Origin: Halopenitus malekzadehii
GTDB lineage: Archaea > Halobacteriota > Halobacteria > Halobacteriales > Haloferacaceae
Direction: 5' to 3'
Length of the DNA: 64,000 nucleotides
Assembly (NCBI RefSeq): GCF_900108505.1
Contig: NZ_FNWU01000001.1
Coordinates: 248,001 to 312,000, forward strand
Below are positions 63,489 to 64,000 of this stretch, one piece after another. How positions within the stretch are numbered: position 1 is the stretch's first letter; each line of letters starts with the position of its first letter. A program made the position numbers and the translations under genes. The notes beneath the pieces are model-generated. The model worked only from the letters and a program-made list of their open reading frames with translations. It did not search any database and had not been told where the DNA came from.

Positions 63489-64000
63489 GCGTCCGCATTG
63501 GCGCCGCGTCGATGGATCGTCCCCGTTTCCGGCTCGACGACGGTGCTTTCGGTCCCCGGCGTTTCGCCGCCGTCGATCAGGACCGCCACGGCGTCACGGA
63601 TCTCCGGGTTGAGTGCCGACAGGTTACGGACGCTGCCCGTTCCCGACCGGTTCGCGCTCGTGGCGGTGATCGGTCCAGCCGCGTCGCACAGCGCGAGCGC
63701 GATCGGGTGATCCGGGATCCGGATCCCGACCCGGTCGCGGCCGGCCGTGAGCACGTCCGGAACGGTCGCCGCCCGCTCGACGATCACGGTGACCGGTCCG
63801 GGGAGGAATTCGCGGAGACAGGCAGCCTCCAGCTCGGTCGGCCGCGTGTGCTCGAGCGCCGTGTCGACGCTGTCGACGCCGAACGAGAGCGGCTTCGCGC
63901 GGTCGCGCCCCTTCGTCTCAAAGACGCGTTCGACGGCATCCGGGGCGAGCGCGTCGGCGCCGAGTCCGTAGACCGTCTCCGTGGGATACACCACGAGATC
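63461..64000 (-). CDS. Sua5/YciO/YrdC threonylcarbamoyl-AMP synthase (5' end beyond window)
   Basis: Forms threonylcarbamoyl-AMP from threonine, bicarbonate and ATP for the t6A37 modification of ANN-decoding tRNAs. At least 179 residues are visible: VVYPTETVYGLGADAL, KGRDRAKPLSF, LPGPVTVIVE and TSANRSGTGS match the YrdC RNA-binding-like fold. The frame continues past the window end, so the N-terminus is missing. The last residues are shared with the 26-base tandem repeats. Confidence 0.9.
   Translation of the reverse strand, partial: DLVVYPTETVYGLGADALAPDAVERVFETKGRDRAKPLSFGVDSVDTALEHTRPTELEAACLREFLPGPVTVIVERAATVPDVLTAGRDRVGIRIPDHPIALALCDAAGPITATSANRSGTGSVRNLSALNPEIRDAVAVLIDGGETPGTESTVVEPETGTIHRRGANADAIAAWLDDR

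Noticed and set aside
62550-64000. A CRISPR-Cas locus around the Cas4-like gene
   Set aside because: No spaced direct repeats and no other cas gene are present; the 26-base repeats at 63413 are head to tail without spacers and derive from the Sua5 gene end.

Overview
The window is a GC-rich stretch of haloarchaeal chromosome. The proteins are acidic, the translation genes are archaeal (L15e, EF-1alpha, EF-2 with a diphthamide loop, membrane LonB, TiaS), the CoA and aromatic pathways are the archaeal variants, and several genes have a TATA-like box about 26-30 bases before the ATG, as expected for leaderless mRNAs. Gene content fits a Halorubrum-like member of the Halobacteria, but the genus is only a guess. 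Genes are dense on both strands. I see no prophage, CRISPR array or intact insertion sequence.

Layout. 1-8.4 kb: membrane protein end, metallo-beta-lactamase hydrolase, radical SAM protein, short MscS channel, CNNM/CBS protein, zinc ribbon-Hsp20 pair, glutathione-transferase-like reductase, then an AT-richer MazEF-type toxin-antitoxin pair whose toxin is frameshifted. 8.4-15.7 kb: 4-phosphopantoate-beta-alanine ligase, an alkyltransferase-like protein without the catalytic cysteine, trpCBA, and the two archaeal enzymes that begin the shikimate route (ADH synthase and 3-dehydroquinate synthase II). 15.7-31 kb: deacetylase, class III aminotransferase, L15e, UbaA, aspartoacylase-like enzyme, TiaS, HTH regulator, glutaredoxin, GfcR-like regulator with a purine permease, prenyl synthase, MFS transporter, PUA protein, RNB nuclease. 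31-35 kb: quinol nitric oxide reductase and small membrane proteins.

35-43.9 kb: tRNA-Ala(CGC) flanked by duplicated tRNA fragments, then a loosely clustered str region on the minus strand: rpsL-rpsG, fusA, tuf-rpsJ, interrupted by a DUF5781 protein and a double-hotdog protein. 43.9-54 kb: zinc-finger proteins, NcsA, NMN adenylyltransferase, LonB, CPBP protease, aspS-pantoate kinase, MaoC protein. 54.6-56.7 kb: bioY and its ECF ATPase and T-component behind a palindromic BirA-type operator. 56.8-64 kb: FadF-like iron-sulfur membrane protein, threonine aldolase, DCC thiol protein, CopG-queuosine/archaeosine precursor transporter pair, Cmi4-like protein, solo Cas4-like protein and Sua5/YrdC (cut by the window end).

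Functional links. UbaA and NcsA belong to the SAMP-dependent tRNA thiolation route; TiaS, the preQ0-type transporter and Sua5 add further tRNA modification functions. Pantoate kinase and phosphopantoate ligase are the two archaeal CoA steps but sit 42 kb apart. The most unusual signals are the nested tRNA-Ala scars, the broken toxin, the BirA operator with a 10-codon relay ORF inside the bio operon, the Cys-to-Asp alkyltransferase homologue, and a recurring habit of short (17-26 base) tandem duplications at gene ends.
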